Positions 1 through 11,505 of a DNA stretch of 64,000 nucleotides are shown here, in pieces. Source of the DNA: Ectobius pallidus (Eukaryota; Arthropoda; Insecta; Blattodea; Ectobiidae); NCBI GenBank assembly GCA_964059195.1, contig CAXKWD010000001.1:221534484-221598483 (forward strand), read 5' to 3'. Below the pieces are notes generated by a model that was given only the letters and a program-made list of their open reading frames with translations, did no database searches and had not been told where the DNA came from. Numbering within the stretch: the first letter of the stretch is position 1; every line of letters begins with the position of its first letter. Both the position numbers and the translations under genes were made by a program.

Positions 1-696
1 CGATTTTCTAGTAGTAATATTGGGAGAATAGGAGATTGCATATACTACGATTTGGCGTCTACCAGATTGAGATGAATTAGGCCTACTGTGAGCAGCTTGA
101 TATTTTGATGAAAGTTCATACCAGTAAAAGTGACTATATTTCTCTTCAATTCTTCTTTAATACCAGCCAATTCTTCCTGAAGGACACTAATATCCTACCG
201 TACCTCTCTCTTGTATTCGTTTGTAGATGGTAATAGCTGATGAACATGAAAATATTCTATGAAAAACTATTCTCTGTTGTACTCAATTCGAGGTGACGGT
301 GTATATAAATATCTCATTTTGTACACGGTTTTTACCTTCTCTATGCTCTCCAGTTGCTCTTCAGGTGTGTCTAGATGTTCTCTAAACCTTAGGCAATGAT
401 GACTGGGATTACTTTAAGCTGAAATATGCTTAATTTGCGATGATTCTGATGGAGTTCATTGCTTTATTTACGGCATGTTGATAGCCGATAGGACTACCGA
501 TGCGATGTTTCCAGATTTAACAACATGGCTTGTAAGATATAGAAGGCAGTGATACTAATAAACAAAGGGTAAGATTTAAGTAATTTATATTACTAATTTT
601 ATTATTTTATTTTATTGTTATATTTTATATTATTGTTATGAGAATTTAAAGTGGCCTCATGTGCAACATATTAGCATTAGGCCTACTTAACATTTC
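1..696. other. unassigned AT-rich DNA
   Basis: No coding region, RNA gene or recognisable element boundary is visible. The stretch may be the body of the element whose terminus lies at 697-745, whose other end would then be outside the window. The next unassigned stretch, 746-1084, is similar. Confidence 0.4.
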
Positions 697-745
697 GGGG
701 GGGGGCTGTAGCCCCCTCAGCCCCCCCCCCCTGAATACGCCCCTG
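697..745 (-). mobile_element. terminus of a hAT-like DNA transposon
   Basis: Read on the minus strand this begins CAGGGGCGTATTCAGGGG and runs into a G/C-rich palindrome. A CAGGGGCG start is typical of hAT-type terminal inverted repeats. A similar start, CAGGGGCGTATCC, occurs at 12702. No partner terminus was found inside the window, so only one end is called. Confidence 0.45.
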
Positions 746-1084
746 TCCCCAAACGTGATAGTGTAGGCCTAAACGTTTTTTTTAAATCGGTCTTATGGGA
801 GAAATACGTCAAGTCGAGACAAATGAATGTAGAAACCACGGCCTCTATTCAGCTTTTTTGTATTGAATATGATATTGATTAAAGTGGGCCTTGACTGCAA
901 TAGTCTACAGTCAGATGTTTCCCTAACATAGTGAAGCGAGAATAAATTCATCTTATATTTTACATGAAAAAAAGTTTATATTAATTTCTTGGCTATAATA
1001 ATTTTAAAACGGATTTTGATGACATGTCATCTTTTAACTGGAACATCATGAACGTTATGGTATTCAGAAAATAGGCTAAGTTAT

Positions 1085-1533
1085 TCTTTTAAATCGATTT
1101 AAGAGTTAAGCTCCAGATCGATTCATTAAGCAGGGCTTACGGAAGAACAAATGTCTAGTTTGATAAGCATATATGAAGGAATATGTGGGTAGTCTTATTT
1201 CTCAAAGCTAACTGCAACTTCCAAAGCCGTATATGAACACTGTAACACAATATTTTGTCATGAGAACTGAGTTGCATTTGATAAATACTTTCAAATATAC
1301 AGTATTACCATAAAATAGGCAATAAATTGGGCATTACTCCGGTAGTGGTCAACCTATTTGGTCCAATATCGTTAGGCTTCTTGCCATGGACGTTATAAAT
1401 GCCTATACCAAGTTTCATGAAAATCCGATATAGCGTATTCGAGTTATTGCGCATGTTGACAGACGGACAGACATTTCCCGTCCGCCACACAATCTTATAA
1501 AGTAGCATTCTGGCACTTAATAACAAAGTCTTG
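1085..1533 (-). repeat. interspersed repeat family A, copy 1 (one monomer)
   Basis: One of six copies of the same family here (others at 8546, 19853, 36818, 52562, 56174). Read on the minus strand it starts with TTATTAAGTGCCAG and contains a monomer of about 130-150 bp with the translated motif RIFMKLGIxIYNVHGK in one frame. Other copies end with a near-inverse of the start (…CTGGCACTTTGTTAC), so short inverted termini are likely. This copy lacks that end. The open frame on it is short and shared only because the repeat is shared. The class is unknown; a non-autonomous DNA element is my guess. Confidence 0.75.
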
Positions 1534-1632
1534 CCTCGCGCATAATGAGGGTTATACAACTGAATATGCACTCCCGCAATGCATCTGTCGAGGCTTGTTG
1601 CAGTATGAAGGGGAGAGATATTCCACTTCAGA

Positions 1633-1651
1633 TTTCTTTCTTTCTTTCTTT
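1633..1651. repeat. (TTTC)n microsatellite
   Basis: Four to five TTTC units followed by an AT-rich stretch and a G-run. Confidence 0.8.
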
Positions 1652-1764
1652 ATATAAATATCTGGGGGGGGGGATTTTTGCAGAATAGCTGCCTTAAAAG
1701 GTTTCCAATTGGATACAGTTAAATATAATTGATTCTAAGAATTATTCCTTTATTATATATTATA

Positions 1765-2576
1765 CTAGCTTAAAAAACCCGGCTTCGCCCGGGTTTTGTA
1801 TTTTGTAATTGGAAATTAGCTTATGAAGGATTTTCAATTTTAAATTCTAGGTCCTTATATAGGCATTTATAGTTTGAAATAGGAAGAACGACTTATTACA
1901 CTCAAACTATTCCCTCAGAAAAAGCTTGATATAGTTTTTTATGGCTCATAGAGGATCTAGAATTTTGCATCCCATCGCTTGTACAGTGCACAGCAAGCCT
2001 GGTAGAGGTTTAAATAAGAAGAAACAGAAATTCCTGTAACATAAAATTGTAATATCGAGGCGGGAAATTTCCCACTCTTATGTTACCATAAAGCCTTCAT
2101 ACTTTTCTCTCCAAAAACCTGCGATATAATATAATAATATACACATTACCATACCTCGTTTTGTTTTCTCTATGTCCAGGGTAGAGAAAGTTATGTGATT
2201 CCATTATTTTAGTGGATTTCATTCTGTAATATTTATTTATAACATGAATTATTTTGATAACTTCTCTTATTTGTCAAAAGTACATTTCATTTGTTTCTTC
2301 CAAGCCCACCTGATACCATTTGGCAACAATATATTCTGTGATTTGGAATTGATAATTCTATGTAAAAAGGGATTAAGTATTTTCAAAAACATTTAATTTT
2401 TGGCATTTAGAATCAGAATTTTTCAAAATCCTTTCTTAGTGAGCACCTACATTATAAAACGAAGGTACTGTCAAAATTCCAAGTCTCTACCTGTTATAGT
2501 TTAGGCTGTACGTTGATTCCTGTCATTCAGTCAATCAGTCAGTCAGTCAGGACAAAGCCTTTTATATATATAGAGA
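1765..2576 (-). mobile_element. non-autonomous Helitron, family B copy 1
   Basis: On the minus strand it begins TCTCTATATATATAAAAGGC and ends with a GC-rich hairpin (ACCCGGGCGAAGCCGGGTTT) and then CTAG. A 5' TC, a 3' hairpin and a CTRR end with insertion between A and T are the structural hallmarks of Helitrons; all are visible here. It has no Rep/helicase coding capacity in 812 bp. Near the 5' end are (CTGA)n repeats. Its 5' part (about 350 bp) is shared with the elements at 15869, 26248 and 53896, while its 3' part is shared with 62348-63376. Host flanks show no target duplication, as expected for this class. Confidence 0.8.
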
Positions 2577-3595
2577 TATATTTCACAAAGGCGACATCTG
2601 CCTGACATTTCAGGTGATCATAAAGATCCAGAATACGACATACATAGCCTACATGATAAATTCTTAACAATATTTAGGTACGATTTTTAAACTAATTGTA
2701 TCTTACCTAAGAAAACAAATATTTTAAACATTAAAACAATGGAACATGAAAAGTTAATACTGGCAAAACAAATGACTTGAAAGCAGTTTTTCGTAACTGT
2801 TATTTGTGTATTTGTTATAAATGTTCCTATTAAAGTAAATTATACATTGTTTGGTGTCATTTTTCTTGTAATTATGTGTACAATTGATATAGCCTATAAC
2901 AAACATTTTAAGATAAACTGACATACTAAAAAATCTAAGATTGATTGATTGAACTAGACTAGGTGACTCATGGGGCGGAAATTACGGTCGGTCCTAATCT
3001 CCTGAGCTTGTAAATTTGAGGGTGCTTTCGGGTGAAGGAACCTACCTGGCCTCAACCGCCATCCCTGCTTGCTAAGGGTATAATGATTAGGCCCGGCGTC
3101 TTAACTTTCCTGTTGTATAGGCATACGTTATTCCGTTAAGGGTTAAGACCGTAGTGAAGTTGTTATTGATAAGATAAAGTCTTATTTTAAGATAAATGAA
3201 GCCTTCCTCCTCCCATCTGAAGGGTCGGCCCACACAAAGAAACAATCCACTTACTCAGATAATTTATTTCGCCGACACCAAGTGAAAAAACAGTTGCCAT
3301 TTTTCACGACTTCCTGGGTCTTGTATCTTACATTGTCATCTTCTTATAACGCCTTCATGAACACGAGAGCTCAGCATTCCAAGTTAACTAGATATTTTGT
3401 GTATTGATAAATGTTTCTTATACCGGGTGTCTCTTTTCATCCTGCGGATTGAGAAGCTATACAGTACCGGCATTTAACATAAATAATAATAAACATTGGA
3501 AAAGCCGTAACGATCCAAAACAGGATTTTATTGTTTAAAATAGGCATCAGAAAGGCATTTTTCCTGAATTCCGGGCTCTATTACTACTGAATTAG
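2577..3595. other. unassigned AT-rich DNA
   Basis: About 1 kb without an identifiable gene or element. A locally GC-richer block near 3000-3070 has no coding frame of note. Confidence 0.4.
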
Positions 3596-3913
3596 ATTTT
3601 TTTTTTTTAAATTAGCTGTGTTTATACTCCTTTTAGCTGCTAGGCCATATCAGGAGTTCTGGATCCGTGTCTGTACAGGCCATGGAACTATTGCTTGTCA
3701 ATTGTTTCTATTGTCGGTGTATTTAATGGAGTAAATTTCAACTGATATTAATTTAAATGGATATGAAACAAAATTAAATGGTGAGGATGATTCATGGTAT
3801 GTAAATATCCAATTCGGCATTTGCCTATACGACTGGGGAAACCATGGAAAACCCCGTGTCACTGGCCGGCCACGGGATTTGAACCTGGCACCTCCCGAAG
3901 GCGAGTCCAAGAC
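3596..3913 (-). mobile_element. tRNA-derived SINE, family S1 (5'-truncated)
   Basis: On the minus strand it carries GGTTCAAATCCCGTGG, a good RNA polymerase III box B, preceded by GTCTTGGACTC from a tRNA-Leu-like head whose box A is missing. The body includes the family-wide sequence CATTTAAATTAATATCAG and ends with GGAGTATAAACACAG and an A-rich tail. The motif GAATTAG followed by Ts occurs at both edges (3589-3595 and 3914-3920) and is a likely target duplication. SINEs are copied by LINE reverse transcriptase and encode no protein. Confidence 0.8.
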
Positions 3914-3920
3914 GAATTAG

Positions 3921-4572
3921 TTTTATTTCTAGGTTTTACTACTTTTTATTGTTTTGTGAAATGTATAGCTTTTTGCTGGTGAAATAAAAGAGAAGGCTAA
4001 TATAAATAAATAAATATACTTGTCTCAACAAAATTACCTTCGTTTACTTTAAGATCTCTAACAACTGTGGATAAATTCCTCACTCATTGGCTTAGCTAAT
4101 ATACTCAACTGAAAAGCTTAAAGAAGTTCATAAACTCAAATATTCCTGTTATTTCACTTTTATTATCTTTTGCTTAAGTGCAGAGCTTTTTCATACCCCA
4201 TCTTGAGTTCCATTTCCTGAGAACATATTAAATAAAAGTTTAGAAATATGTGTGTACTAAATTTTATGTTCTGACATTGCATATTAAATGGAGTTTGGAC
4301 ATAAAACGCAAATATTGAGCTAATAACATGACAAGATTGAGTCGTATTTTACTATTTCTGTCGGAATAAAATTTTATCCATGCATGTACTGAGAGGACTT
4401 AAAAATTCATTTCTAAACCATTCCTTAGCTAAAAAGGGAATTCTGATAAAGAACCGGACTTAAGAGATATCCCTTCTAATTAGTCGATAATCTTGAAATT
4501 CCAAATTATCACCATTAAAATTATTATCACACGTTTAAAAATCTGATATAAAACACGCACAAAACTGAGAAT
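3921..4572. other. unassigned AT-rich DNA
   Basis: No gene or element recognised in this stretch. Confidence 0.4.
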
Positions 4573-4668
4573 ATTATAGGAGAAGAATTCCTCTGACACT
4601 GGGAATCGAAACCATGACCTTCGGCTTTCCGTGCCGCTGCTCCGTTACGTAGGCTATAGACCAACTGT
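4573..4668 (-). mobile_element. tRNA-like SINE family S2, fragment
   Basis: Antisense fragment matching the copies at 23919 and 33560: AGGAGAAGAATTCC, then a degenerate box B (reverse of GGGAATCGAAACC) and a decayed box A region. It ends about 25 bp before the next SINE. Confidence 0.6.
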
Positions 4669-4692
4669 CAAGATAACAGTTTTATAATGTCC

Positions 4693-5492
4693 AAATATCG
4701 AGCGAGGTGGCCGAGATGGTAACGTCTTGGACTCTCATTCTGGAGGTCCCAGTTTCTAATCCCGTGGCCGGCCAATTTGACGTGTTTTTTTAATGGTTTC
4801 CCCAGTCGTAAAGGCAATTGCCGACCATGAATCATCCTCACCATTTCATCCATTTAAATTAGGGCTGAAAATTGATTAAAATTTCTAATCGAGTTAACGC
4901 TTGACTTTAATCGATTAATCGACCTATTAATCGACTGATTAATCGACAAACACATCGGTATTTTAAACGAAACCAAAGGGTACATTTAATATTGTTTTAC
5001 ACGTTTAATAACTACTACACTACAGGTAATCAGAAGAAATCCTGAATTAATGAATACCATTATTAGTTAACTAGTGAAAAAATATATACAAAACTTACAT
5101 TTCCGGTTACTTTTTCAGTCAAGACTTAAGACACGAGTTTGTTGACTAAACTACCCTTCAGGTTTCTGAATAACGGGAATTGTTTGGACACCATAAGTTG
5201 AATGACACATGATTTGCCAAGGTCGGAAAAGCGAGAGAAAGGAGTTTGGTCATTTGACCCATTTCTCGAAAAACGTTTTTTCAGAATTCGACTAAACCGA
5301 TTAGTCGGAAAATGTAATTGATCGACGATTAAATGTATTAATCGGTACATCCCTAATTTAAATTAACATCAGTTGAAATTTACTCCGTTAAATACACCGA
5401 CAATCGAAACAATGGCTTACCCTACTGTACAGACACAGATCCCGACCTCCTGATATGGCCTCGTAGCTAAAAGGAGTACAAACACAACTGAA
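4693..5492 (+). mobile_element. SINE S1, full tRNA-like head, split by a hAT-like element
   Basis: The head GTGGCCGAGATGGTAACG is a clear box A of tRNA-Leu type, and TTCTAATCCC is a decayed box B. The body runs to 4859, is interrupted by the element at 4860-5355, and resumes at 5356-5492 with the same family sequence and the GGAGTACAAACACAAC end. Joining the two parts gives the uninterrupted body seen at 3596-3913 and 27184-27445, so the insertion happened after this SINE was in place. Confidence 0.85.
4860..5355. mobile_element. hAT-like non-autonomous element with 8-bp TSD
   Basis: Termini TAGGGCTG and CATCCCTA form a hAT-type inverted repeat. The 8-bp ATTTAAAT lies on both sides (4852-4859 and 5356-5363), matching the target-duplication length of hAT transposases, and the uninterrupted target is known from other SINE copies. 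The left interior is rich in TCGATTAATCGA palindromes. It has no transposase coding; it would depend on an enzyme made elsewhere. Confidence 0.85.
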
Positions 5493-5523
5493 TTTAAAAA
5501 AAATGGCATTAGATATTTGAATT

Positions 5524-5526
5524 TCA

Positions 5527-5579
<53 letters not shown>

Positions 5580-5596
5580 GTTATTATTATTATTAG
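5524..5596. repeat. (ATT)n microsatellite
   Basis: More than 20 ATT units with a few G substitutions. Confidence 0.95.
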
Positions 5597-6007
5597 TCGT
5601 TTTAGAGACACAGGATATGCAAACACATTCAGATCACGTGAGAGATGAAAGCACAGAGACACATAACGAATGATCTGGAAACAAGGGTGACACTTCGTGT
5701 TGTTCCCTTATCAGGACGACATGCAAATGTTTCGAGTCGTGTTGGTGATCAAGTCCAAGGTAAATCATGTCTGTCTGGGGTCTTGGGATCGAGACTCCGT
5801 ACGTGACTTCCACATCTGGTCATATGCAAAGTGTCTCGACCGCTTTTCTCCTTGGCCATGCCATTCAAGGGTAAAACTATGTGTTTGAGATGTATACGGT
5901 GCTTTATAAAGATATGTTTATGGTTTTAAGGTATCAGAGTCGCCGTTGATGCCTCGACCGGTTGCGTATTTGAATTAGTGACTTGACGCGGAAAGCACAT
6001 CGCATCG
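5597..6007. other. unassigned DNA
   Basis: Slightly GC-richer than its surroundings. A 63-codon open frame at 5697-5888 (+) shows no recognisable domain and I do not call it a gene. Confidence 0.4.
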
Positions 6008-6015
6008 CTCATAAT

Positions 6016-6636
6016 TAGACCTGGGATTTTAAGGCAAATGCCTATTTTGTTCCTTATGAAATAACATGGCAATTTTTAAATATGTGGATGTTTCATTATA
6101 AATTACTTACATTTATACAATTTTATAGTGCCCTAAAATGCCTATTTGTACCTTTAGAGCCTATTTTACTATTTTAGTGCTTAAAATGCCTATTTTGTAC
6201 ATTGAAAATAAAATTCAACTTCTGTAATTTTTACAATCTTATAATGGACAAAGCAGACAGTAGAGGGTGGGTTTTTCACAAAAAACTTCATTATTGCAAA
6301 CAATTGTCGCTAAAGGAATGCTGACTGCCGGGGGAGGATTAAGGGGAAGGACTACTGTGTCAAATAACCAGTGAAAGAACTTCTGTTTAAGTGAATATAG
6401 TTCGTGATGCCTAATTTTGCAGTTAATTCTGTTGAGAATAGGTATACCACGTTTCTTGCAGTAAAAAAAAAGACCATGTTACAGTTTAAGTGTAGGTCCT
6501 ATATTGTAATATTTTAAAGTCTATTTTCTGTCTATTTACACATTTTTAAAGAATATTTTAAGGCCTATTTTCTCTTTTAAAAGTCTATTTTAGGTGCCTA
6601 AAACTAATTTTTTTAGAGCCTAAAATCCCAGGTCTA
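6016..6636. mobile_element. hAT-like element, family N2 copy 1
   Basis: Inverted termini TAGACCTGGGATTTTA and TAAAATCCCAGGTCTA are perfect over 16 bp. Flanks CTCATAAT and CTTATAAT agree at 7 of 8 positions, consistent with an 8-bp target duplication. The interior repeats the phrase TGCCTATTTT many times. A second copy in reverse orientation lies at 11506-12140. No coding capacity. Confidence 0.8.
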
Positions 6637-7149
6637 CTTATAATACGAGGCGCGTCCATAAAGTAAGTTTCCCTGGGGCCTTTTACAGAAACTAAACAAA
6701 ATATCATGGACTTATATATTCCAACAGACACAGCAAGTGTTCAGCTATTATTCAACATATTTGCCACCGGAATTGAAACATTTGTCTTACCTTGGAACCA
6801 ACTTTAGAAGTGTCGTAGAAGTGTGCCGCCAGGGATTTGAACCACTGTGTGACAAACATTTCCTCTCTGTCATTCCCTGTCATTTCTTGAGGTGTAGGGA
6901 AAGATGGGAATCAGCAAATCTACTGCAGAAAGTCGGCTCTTGCATGTGAGGAAGTGGCGTGTACTGAAATAGGTTATCCAGACAGCTTTCTGAGAACCGA
7001 TGTTTCACTCGCAATACAACTGGCCTTATAATTATCACATACAGCCTTGCAAGGATCTTGCCAAATAACACGAGTATAGGACCAACAATTAAGGTAGTCT
7101 AATTTAATTAATAAATAAAATAATAATAAAAATATATTTTTTTTACTAA

Positions 7150-7640
7150 GGAATATTGCACAATACAATGGTTTTCCTTCATCCCACAACAATCTTTTGC
7201 CTCCGTAATTCCCTGTCTATAGCATCTTCTTCACTTAATCCTTTTCTCGCCATACTCCTTTTCACCTCATCCATCCAGCACTCTTTGTGCTTCCCTCTTC
7301 TTCTTTTTCCTTCTACTTTCCAATCCAACATTTTCTTGGGTATTCTATCCTCTTGTCATTCTGAGTACAGGTCCATACCATCTCAAGCATCTTTCTGTTA
7401 CAATTTCCAAAATATTCTTTTCAACTTGCATTATTTCCCTTATTCTATTATTCCGATTTTTTTCTTTCCTGGATTTTCTTGCTGAACGCCTCCAAAAATC
7501 CATTTCTAATACCATTAATTTGTTTGCTTGTCCACTTATGGTCCAAGTTTCAGCGCCATATAATGTTGTACTTTGGAGTAATGCCTGATATATTAATTTT
7601 TTGGTTCTATGTAAAATATTTTTACTCCATAAGATTGAAT
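7150..7640 (-). pseudogene. LINE reverse-transcriptase C-terminal relic
   Basis: Minus-strand translation, with frame breaks, gives EMDFWRRSARKSRKEKNRN, then ERCLRWYGPVLRMTRG and later a basic KRRxxRxxxK-type region. This is the conserved tail of insect non-LTR retrotransposon polyproteins after the reverse-transcriptase domain. Internal stops make it non-functional. AT-rich tail sequence follows at 7090-7150. It lies in the loop of the mariner foldback element, so it was either captured or inserted there. Confidence 0.65.
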
Positions 7641-7658
7641 AATAATAATAATAATAAT
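7638..7658. repeat. (AAT)n microsatellite
   Basis: Seven AAT units at the 5' edge of the LINE relic. Confidence 0.85.
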
Positions 7659-7952
7659 CAGGGCCCGGATTTTGATGACCTAAAAATACTCTTACACCTC
7701 AAGAAATGACAGGTATTGACAGAGAAGAGGAGATTTTGTCACACAGTGGTTCAAATCCCTGGCGGCACACTTCTACGGCACAGGTATTCAAAAGTTGGTT
7801 CCACGGTAGACAAATGTTTCAATTCCGGTGGCGAATATGTTGAAAAATAGCTGAACACTTACTATACCTGTTGGAATATATAGCCTATGTCCACCAAATT
7901 GTGTTTTGTTTCTGTAAACGGCCCCGGAGAAATATACTTTATGGACGCGCCA

Positions 7953-8545
7953 CATTGTGGTACGGCAGAGTTACCCGTAGAATTCCCTTAATAAAAGTGC
8001 ATCTCATTTGCATCGGCTGAAGTAGGTCAAATTATAAATAACATAGGATATTTGATAAAAGCAAAAATTTCCGATCAGTAGGAAGTGATTGTTATAATTA
8101 TAGAGAGTGGAACTGGGTGGCCCAATTATAGGCCTGGGCCCACGTGTGTAACAAATAACAACAAAAAGGCCCATGTGTTGAACAAATGAGTGGGTCACAC
8201 TTAATTTTCCGCTTTCAAACGCGCCGCCTTCCTGAACGCCATACTGTTATTTACAACCGGCGTGGGAAGTAAATACGGAGGAGGGAAGTTTAGAATTATC
8301 GCCGGTAAATTAATGCCGAACATGTGTTAAAAGTCCCGTGGGCGTCACGGGGCGTGAACATTGCCCCGAAATAAGTTGTCATGGAGACGCGGGATTCTCT
8401 AACAAATTCTCTTTTTTGATAAGTTGTTGCAGTAGGCCGTGGCTGGAATAAACTGGCCATATATTCAAAATTGCGGTACTCGTCGTTTGGATTGCATCAA
8501 AGTTTTTTTTTTTTTTTTTTTTTTTTTCCTCTCTAGATGGTAGAT
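7953..8545. other. unassigned DNA with a 25-nt poly-T run
   Basis: 8200-8400 is relatively CpG-rich for this window but has no coding frame. A T25 run lies at 8503-8527. A palindromic GTTGTCATGGAGAC at 8375-8388 is a weak X-box look-alike. Confidence 0.4.
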
Positions 8546-9107
8546 GGTCCAAAGTTATTAAATGCCAGTAAGGTAGTTTCTAAGATTACTTGGTGAACAG
8601 GAAGAATGTCTGTCTGTCCATGTGCCTGTACGGGCGATATTTCGAATGCGTTTTATCTGATTTTCATGAAACTTGGTATACCCATTTATAACGTCCATGG
8701 AACGAAGCTTATTTATTTTAGACCGAATCGGTTGACCGGTACTGGAATAATGCCCAATTTACTGCCTATTTTGTATGGTAATATATTAGAAAGAATTTAT
8801 CAAATGCAAATCAGTTCTCATGACAGCATATTGTTTTACAGTGTTCATATACGGCTTTGGAAGTTGCAATATAGTTAGTTTTGACAAATAACACTACCCA
8901 CTTATTCCTTCACATATGCTTATCAAACTAGACCTTTGTTCTTCCGTAAGCCCTGCTTAATGAATCGATCTGGAGCTTAACTCGGACATAGATTACGAAA
9001 ATAACTTCATTTCTGTATATCATAATTGCAATTATCACTGATTAAACAAAAGCATTCTGGCACTTTGTTACATCAGTTTACCTGATTTTATGTCTTATTC
9101 TTTATTC
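8546..9107 (+). repeat. interspersed repeat family A, copy 2 (one monomer)
   Basis: Starts TTATTAAATGCCAG and runs through the monomer (TTTCATGAAACTTGGTATAC, then CGGTTGACCGGTAC) and the conserved 3' half (TAGACCTTTGTTCTTCCGTA) to GCATTCTGGCACTTTGTTAC and ACCTGATTTTAT. This is one of the more complete single-monomer copies. Confidence 0.8.
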
Positions 9108-9204
9108 TGTATTTTACATTGAACGTAAACTTTGTTCCTATTTCTTTTCCACCATTTTTATTGAAAATTGAAGACAACCTACTATATCCCATTAATGATT
9201 GATT

Positions 9205-9533
9205 TACTAAAAAACTAAACCCCATTTCGCTATATCCCTTCGAGGTCTAGGCCTGTCATCCGACCGCTGCGTCACCTACCATAGGCAGATGGCAGGATGG
9301 TCAGCATACCGACTCCCCGATCAGCATACCGACTCCCACGGTCATTATTGATAGCTCACTGAACCGGTGTCGCTACGTCTTTATCAAGTAGCTCATCAGC
9401 TTGTATCACGAAACTGAGCCAACCCCGTTCCAGACCTCCCTACCTCAGAGAAAGCGGAGGAGATACTGGGGATCGAACCCTTTGCCTGCGGATCCTTAGT
9501 CAGCAACGCTAGCCACTAGGCCACGCAGGCGGC
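9205..9533 (-). mobile_element. tRNA-derived SINE, family S3
   Basis: On the minus strand the head reads GTGGCCTAGTGGCTAGCGT (box A) and GGTTCGATCCC (box B). The body and 3' end match the copies at 41320 and 43791, whose 3' end reads GGATGTAGCGCCACGG. About 330 bp, no coding capacity. A target duplication is not clear here. Confidence 0.85.
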
Positions 9534-9877
9534 AAAATAATTTTCTTGTAATAAATAAATCATTTTGGTTTCATTTATATTACACTATTGAACTCATTTC
9601 GGATTATCCAGACTTCCGGTTTAGTGGGGTTTCACTGTACATGAACCGGGATATGAAGTGTAGTACTTTGGCGAGATGTCAATGTCCTCAGGAGTCTGTG
9701 CACGGCCTTGAAAATCTCCTCAGCCCCCTTCTATTCTCTTGCCTGCACGTACGAGTTTTTTGGATCTTCTACTCTTCCTCATCTCCACGGCCTGCTTGTA
9801 CACAATTCATGGTCATTGTCGGGATTTGGTCGTTTGTGACCTAAAAAAGCCAGGAATTCGCAACACAATGTGACCAA
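9534..9877. other. unassigned DNA
   Basis: A 67-codon open frame at 9641-9844 (+) has no recognisable domain. Nothing else is seen. Confidence 0.35.
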
Positions 9878-10608
9878 CTAGCAGGTGTCCGCGGCTTCTT
9901 CCACGATAATTAATTGAAAAATTAAAAATGAAGAGTATAATATTTATTGAAGCATTATATTTATTAACACTTGCACGCGAATCATTCATAAACTAAACCA
10001 TTAATAATTAATTAATGAAACCGCTAAAATTCCGGCTTTAGGGTACATTCCTCGATTAGAAAGCGCCGCCTGGTAAAAGGATCTCAGATCCGATTATGCA
10101 GTTCCAAAGCTAACTGTGAACACATAATACGTATTGTTTCTCAACTGTTTGTTGACAGATGAATATGATGTTAATTTAATTTGATACATTCAGTGTAATT
10201 TTCAGAAATTATATAATTTTTCAAAGGAAGGACTGGTTTGTTTGGATTTTTATTATCAGCGATATTTCAAGAGTTAAACCATCAATATTTGACAGCTGGT
10301 GCCCGCGGCTTCGCCCGCCATTATTAATTGACTCCAGGATTTTTAAGAAATTTACACTGGTAGTTTATGAAAAATGTTTGTAGTTCAGAGCTATGAAAAT
10401 TGTAAGTAACAAATAAAATTAGAATATTTGTTCATTGTGTTCATTTCACTTAGGATTTATATAATATAGAAACGGTTTTCCTAATTTTGTACTCTTCGTG
10501 AAAATTTACACTGCCAGAGACGAACATCGCCGAGTATACCTGATGTTTCACGAAGCGGGCGAGCGTGTGAGCACGCTGTTTAGGGCCGTTGAATTGTATA
10601 AGAGTAGA
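9878..10608 (-). mobile_element. composite Helitron with two 3' termini, copy 1
   Basis: On the minus strand it starts TCTACTCTTATACAATTCAA and ends …GCACCTGCTAG followed by T. A GC-rich hairpin stands just before the CTAG. A second Helitron-type 3' hairpin (GGCGGGCGAAGCCGCGGGC) lies inside at about 10300-10320, followed by CTGT instead of CTRR. The same two-terminus structure is in the copies at 32344-33077 and 51785-52481, so the composite moved as a unit. No Rep or helicase is encoded. Confidence 0.8.
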
Positions 10609-10731
10609 TGATAAATCCATCGATGATTTTATATACTCACCCTAAGATGTGAGAGAGCCCGGATTTTTATTAGTTTATACGTTATAGTTTTGAATGGACA
10701 GATTAAAAAAATATATATTATTACAATATTA

Positions 10732-10880
10732 GGAAAGATTTAAGAGAATTAGGATTTGAGAGGGATGATTGGATGGAGTTAGCACAGAATAGAGTTCAAT
10801 GGGGGGCTCAGGTAAGCGCGGCAATGAACCTTCGGGTTCCATAAAATATGAAAATATTCCTTTAGCGTGTCTATTGTCAT
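10732..10880 (+). pseudogene. LINE C-terminal relic (same family as 24484)
   Basis: Translation gives RKDLRELGFERDDWMELAQN then WGAQVSAAMNLRVP, the last residues of a common insect LINE polyprotein. It is followed by the family 3' end (ATATTCCTTTAGC…CATTGAGTAAGTA). Only about 35 codons remain. Confidence 0.75.
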
Positions 10881-11347
10881 TGAGTAAGTATATATTAAGT
10901 TCAATTAGTTCCGATGAAGACTACAGAATGTTTGTAGCGTTACATATTTCTGCGGGGAAGGGAAAAGTAGGAGCAGAGCCTATTGAATTGTAATTTCAAT
11001 TTGATTTACGAACAATTTCGAATAGTTATTCTTAATAGCTGTAATTCCAATGCTTGAAAAATTTAACATCAAACACAGGAGTTGCAGCTCTGCATTGAGA
11101 ACGCCTGACGGGTTCGGTTATACTACACGCAGCACAGCGAAGTAGGAGAAGTTGCCGGGGAAAATCAGGCGCACATGGTTATGCTTCCACATCACGTCGC
11201 CTGGACAGTGGTGTTTAGACAACACGCATTACACAAATGCTAGTGAAGTTGCAGATGCATATACCTGTCCATAAAGGCTATATAATAATTAAGGAATCGC
11301 GCACAATGTACATTATCTTAACCTAAGACTTAACCTACTGACAAACA
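10881..11347. other. unassigned DNA
   Basis: No gene or element boundary recognised. 11070-11220 is moderately GC-rich without an open frame. Confidence 0.35.
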
Positions 11348-11466
11348 CCCAGTCCTGAACCCGGTAAAGGGATTTTTCACTACTGAAAAATCCCCGACCC
11401 GGCCGGGAATCGAACCAGGGCCACCGGAGAGGAAGGCAGGTGCCCTACTGACTCACCCACGGCGAC
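11348..11466 (-). mobile_element. tRNA-derived SINE, family S5
   Basis: On the minus strand GTGGGTGAGTCAGTAGGGCA resembles a box A arm and GGTTCGATTCCCGG is a box B. Downstream GGGGATTTTTCAGTAGTGAA and its partial inverse can form a hairpin. Only the head and first part of the body are present. Confidence 0.7.
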
Positions 11467-11477
11467 GGACATATAGG

Positions 11478-11502
11478 CTATATATATATATATATATATA
11501 AT
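11478..11502. repeat. (TA)n microsatellite
   Basis: About 12 TA units immediately before the hAT-like element at 11506. Confidence 0.9.
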
Positions 11503-11505
11503 TAC

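Larger units (their letters stand above)
6646..7952. mobile_element. mariner-derived foldback element
   Basis: Two inverted arms (6646-6900 and 7690-7952) each carry a mariner terminal repeat (GGCGCGTCCATAAAGTA) and the 3' coding end of a mariner transposase. In the right arm the peptide reads WFKSLAAHFYGTGIQKLVPR then a stop, a form typical of mariner C-termini. The left arm is the same in reverse. A TA precedes the left end at 6644-6645; the right end is decayed. The loop contains unrelated DNA and a LINE relic. No complete transposase is possible from two C-terminal pieces. The same architecture recurs at 17466, 46316 and 47846. Confidence 0.75.

Noticed and set aside
1305..1571. Conserved RIFMKLGIxIYNVHGK peptide as a real protein family
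   Set aside because: It appears in several copies of repeat A in different contexts, always short and without a start-to-stop gene; the DNA repeat explains the similarity.
7156..7485. 109-codon plus-strand frame as a membrane protein gene
   Set aside because: It is hydrophobic only because it is the reverse of a lysine/arginine-rich LINE C-terminus.
10808..10815. Splice donor CAGGTAAG
   Set aside because: Sits inside a LINE 3' end present in many copies.
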